DNA from: Streptomyces viridiviolaceus
Lineage (GTDB): Bacteria > Actinomycetota > Actinomycetes > Streptomycetales > Streptomycetaceae
Length of the DNA: 64,000 bases
Assembly: GCF_014650995.1 (NCBI RefSeq)
Contig: NZ_BMWA01000006.1
Location: forward strand, 186,891 to 250,890
Reading direction: 5' to 3'
Of the stretch, positions 62,672 through 64,000 are shown in pieces (positions within the stretch are counted from its first letter, which is position 1; the number at the start of each line of letters is the position of its first letter). The notes under the pieces are model-generated. The model did not search any database, was not told where the DNA came from, and was given only the letters and a program-made list of their open reading frames with translations. The translations under genes were made by a program, and so were the position numbers.

Positions 62672-63568
62672 GTGGCGAACGGCGGACCGGTCGAGCACGG
62701 CTTCCCGCATCTGGAGACGGTGCGGGCTGCCGTCACCGCGCTGTACAAACGGTTGTCGTACGACACGATCCAGACGTTCTCGGGCAGTGTGGCCCCGGCC
62801 GACGTGGCGTTCTGCGACACCGACGACCTGTATCTGGGAGCTCAGCGGGTGGCCCGCGAGCTGGTGCGTCACTACCGTCTCCCCGATGCCCGCATGATCG
62901 TGTCGTTCCGCGAGATGACGCACGCCGCGAATGTCGAACTGGCCGCCGGGCCGGAGTATTTCGTCGAGCTGAACGACCGTTTCCGCACCCATCGACGGGA
63001 CATCGGCGCTGCCCTCGCGCACGAGGTGATGCACGTGTACCTGCACCGGCTGGGTTTGTCCTTCCCCGGTACGCGGGACAACGAGATCCTCACGGACACC
63101 GCGACGACGTACCTGGGGGCGGGGTGGCTGCTGCTGGACGCCTACCGGGAGGATTCGGCGTCGTCGCAGAAGCTGGGGTATCTGACGCCGGAGGAGTTCG
63201 GCTACGTGCTGGCCAAGCGGGCGCTGGTCTTCGGCGAGGACCCCTCGGTGTGGTTCACCAGTCCGCAGGCCTACGAGGCGTACGTCAGGGGCAGGGCCCG
63301 GGCGCGCCGGGACGAGCAGCAGCCGCCGCTCACGGCGGCCGGCTGGGCGGGGCGCCGCCGTTACGCCCGGGACCGCCGTCACGCCCAGGACCGGCACGTG
63401 CCCGGCGCCCCGGAGGACGTGGCGTACTCGTTCACGCCCGACGTGCGCGGGCCGCTGCGGGTGTCCTTCCCCTGCCCGACCTGTCACCAGCGGATCAGGG
63501 TGCCGGTACGGGGGCGGGTGCGGGCTCGGTGCGGGCTGTGCCGGACGGTGCTGGAGTGTGACACCTAG
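62672..63568 (+). CDS. Putative HEXXH metallopeptidase with C-terminal zinc ribbon
   Basis: About 298 aa from GTG 62672. Central zinc-protease motif AHEVMHVYLHRLGL (H117, E118, H121), with a possible third ligand E138 (NEILTD). No signal peptide or membrane helix, so cytoplasmic. The C-terminus is a zinc ribbon with CPTC (268-271) and CGLC (287-290). A basic Arg/Gln-rich linker joins them. I do not recognise a named family; both parts are clear, the substrate is not. An intact, well-coded gene. Confidence 0.75.
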   Translation: MANGGPVEHGFPHLETVRAAVTALYKRLSYDTIQTFSGSVAPADVAFCDTDDLYLGAQRVARELVRHYRLPDARMIVSFREMTHAANVELAAGPEYFVELNDRFRTHRRDIGAALAHEVMHVYLHRLGLSFPGTRDNEILTDTATTYLGAGWLLLDAYREDSASSQKLGYLTPEEFGYVLAKRALVFGEDPSVWFTSPQAYEAYVRGRARARRDEQQPPLTAAGWAGRRRYARDRRHAQDRHVPGAPEDVAYSFTPDVRGPLRVSFPCPTCHQRIRVPVRGRVRARCGLCRTVLECDT

Positions 63569-63614
63569 GGTGTCCCGGCCGTGTTCGTGCACCCGGCCGG
63601 GTGCGGGCGACGCC

Positions 63615-63682
63615 GGGGGCTGTCGCCCCGGGCCCCGCTTTCGGCCTGAACGGCCTCGTCCTCAAGCGCCGGACGGGCTGGA
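63615..63682. repeat. Dispersed Streptomyces intergenic repeat
   Basis: The string ggcctcgtcctcaagcgccg (63653-63672) followed by gacgggctg, preceded by ggcctgaac, matches from memory a short element found many times in intergenic regions of Streptomyces chromosomes. Only one copy lies in this window. Its role is unknown. Confidence 0.7.
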
Positions 63683-63756
63683 TGTCCTGACCGGCACCGG
63701 CGATTGCCGAGCGGGCCGGCCTGCCCCCAGGGCGCCGGCCATGCCGCGGCGCCGTC

Positions 63757-64000
63757 TCAGCCCTCGTGTGCCGCCACCGCCCGGCGGGGCAGCGCCGCGC
63801 ACAGGGCCGCGCAGGTGACGAAGCCGCCGACGACCCACGGCATCGCCGCTCCCAGCGCCTCGGTGGGTCCGTCGCCCGCGTGCCGGAAGAAGACGGTGCC
63901 CACCACGGCCGCGCCCAGCGCGCCGCCGAACTGCTGCGCCGTCGAGAAGATCCCGGACGCCCCGCCGGCCAGCTCGCCCGGCACCGCCGACAGCACCACG
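63757..64000 (-). CDS. MFS (DHA2-like) transporter, C-terminal part, cut by window edge
   Basis: The last ~80 residues of a multidrug-type major facilitator: VPGELAGGASGIFSTAQQFG (helix 11 motif typical of 14-TM DHA2 drug exporters), GAAVVGTVFF and a final hydrophobic helix (PWVVGGFVTCAALCAALP). The start lies beyond position 64000. Confidence 0.85.
   Translation of the reverse strand, partial: VVLSAVPGELAGGASGIFSTAQQFGGALGAAVVGTVFFRHAGDGPTEALGAAMPWVVGGFVTCAALCAALPRRAVAAHEG

Overview
The window looks like chromosomal core sequence from a Streptomyces. It is very GC-rich, with third positions almost saturated in G/C, GTG and TTG starts and very rare TTA codons. It carries genus-typical families (DUF397/XRE pairs, Methyltransf_19, DUF6343, DUF4184) and a dispersed intergenic repeat I recognise from that genus. 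From memory, the order coaE, rpsA, polA, liv operon, ANTAR regulator, pyruvate kinase matches the SCO1996-SCO2014 part of S. coelicolor; a synteny search would settle this.

Layout. 1-8.5 kb: corA, a degenerate uridine-kinase-like gene, a DUF1772 membrane protein, gltD without gltB beside it, a divergent peroxidase-like/MocR pair sharing an imperfect palindrome, a Methyltransf_19 enzyme, and a DUF397/XRE pair. 8.7-20.8 kb: an RsbW-like ATPase, an ABC exporter, DUF899, an amidohydrolase, FUSC, a large membrane protein, a nucleotidyltransferase, and a coupled operon (repeat protein, RidA, GNAT). 20.8-31 kb: peptidase, family-5 uracil-DNA glycosylase, S4 protein, DoxX, methyltransferase, N-acyltransferase, TPR protein, coaE, PAC2, rpsA with promoter, long leader and terminator, and another methyltransferase. 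31-44 kb: hrpB, a secreted lytic transglycosylase, DUF4184, polA, a YdeP-type molybdopterin enzyme, a PaaI thioesterase, a lipoprotein and an anchored protein. 44.4-50.2 kb: a complete branched-chain amino acid ABC operon (livKHMGF) with an attenuator-like hairpin after livK. 50.2-53.4 kb: an ANTAR response regulator, tRNA-Leu(CAA) with terminator, a stand-alone HTH-LAGLIDADG protein with a TTA codon, and pyruvate kinase. 53.6-64 kb: a Tat-exported 5'-nucleotidase, an orphan decarboxylase/N-hydroxylase pair, aminopeptidase N, a receiver protein, chorismate mutase, a frameshifted acetyltransferase, a HEXXH/zinc-ribbon protein, a dispersed repeat, and a transporter cut by the window edge.

Most genes are housekeeping. 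I see no prophage, integrase, transposase, CRISPR array or rRNA. The least explained items are the HTH-LAGLIDADG protein beside tRNA-Leu, the siderophore-type decarboxylase/N-hydroxylase pair without a condensing synthetase, the coupled repeat-protein/RidA/GNAT operon, the HEXXH/zinc-ribbon protein, and a CACGCGCGCGTG palindrome that recurs inside coding sequence.
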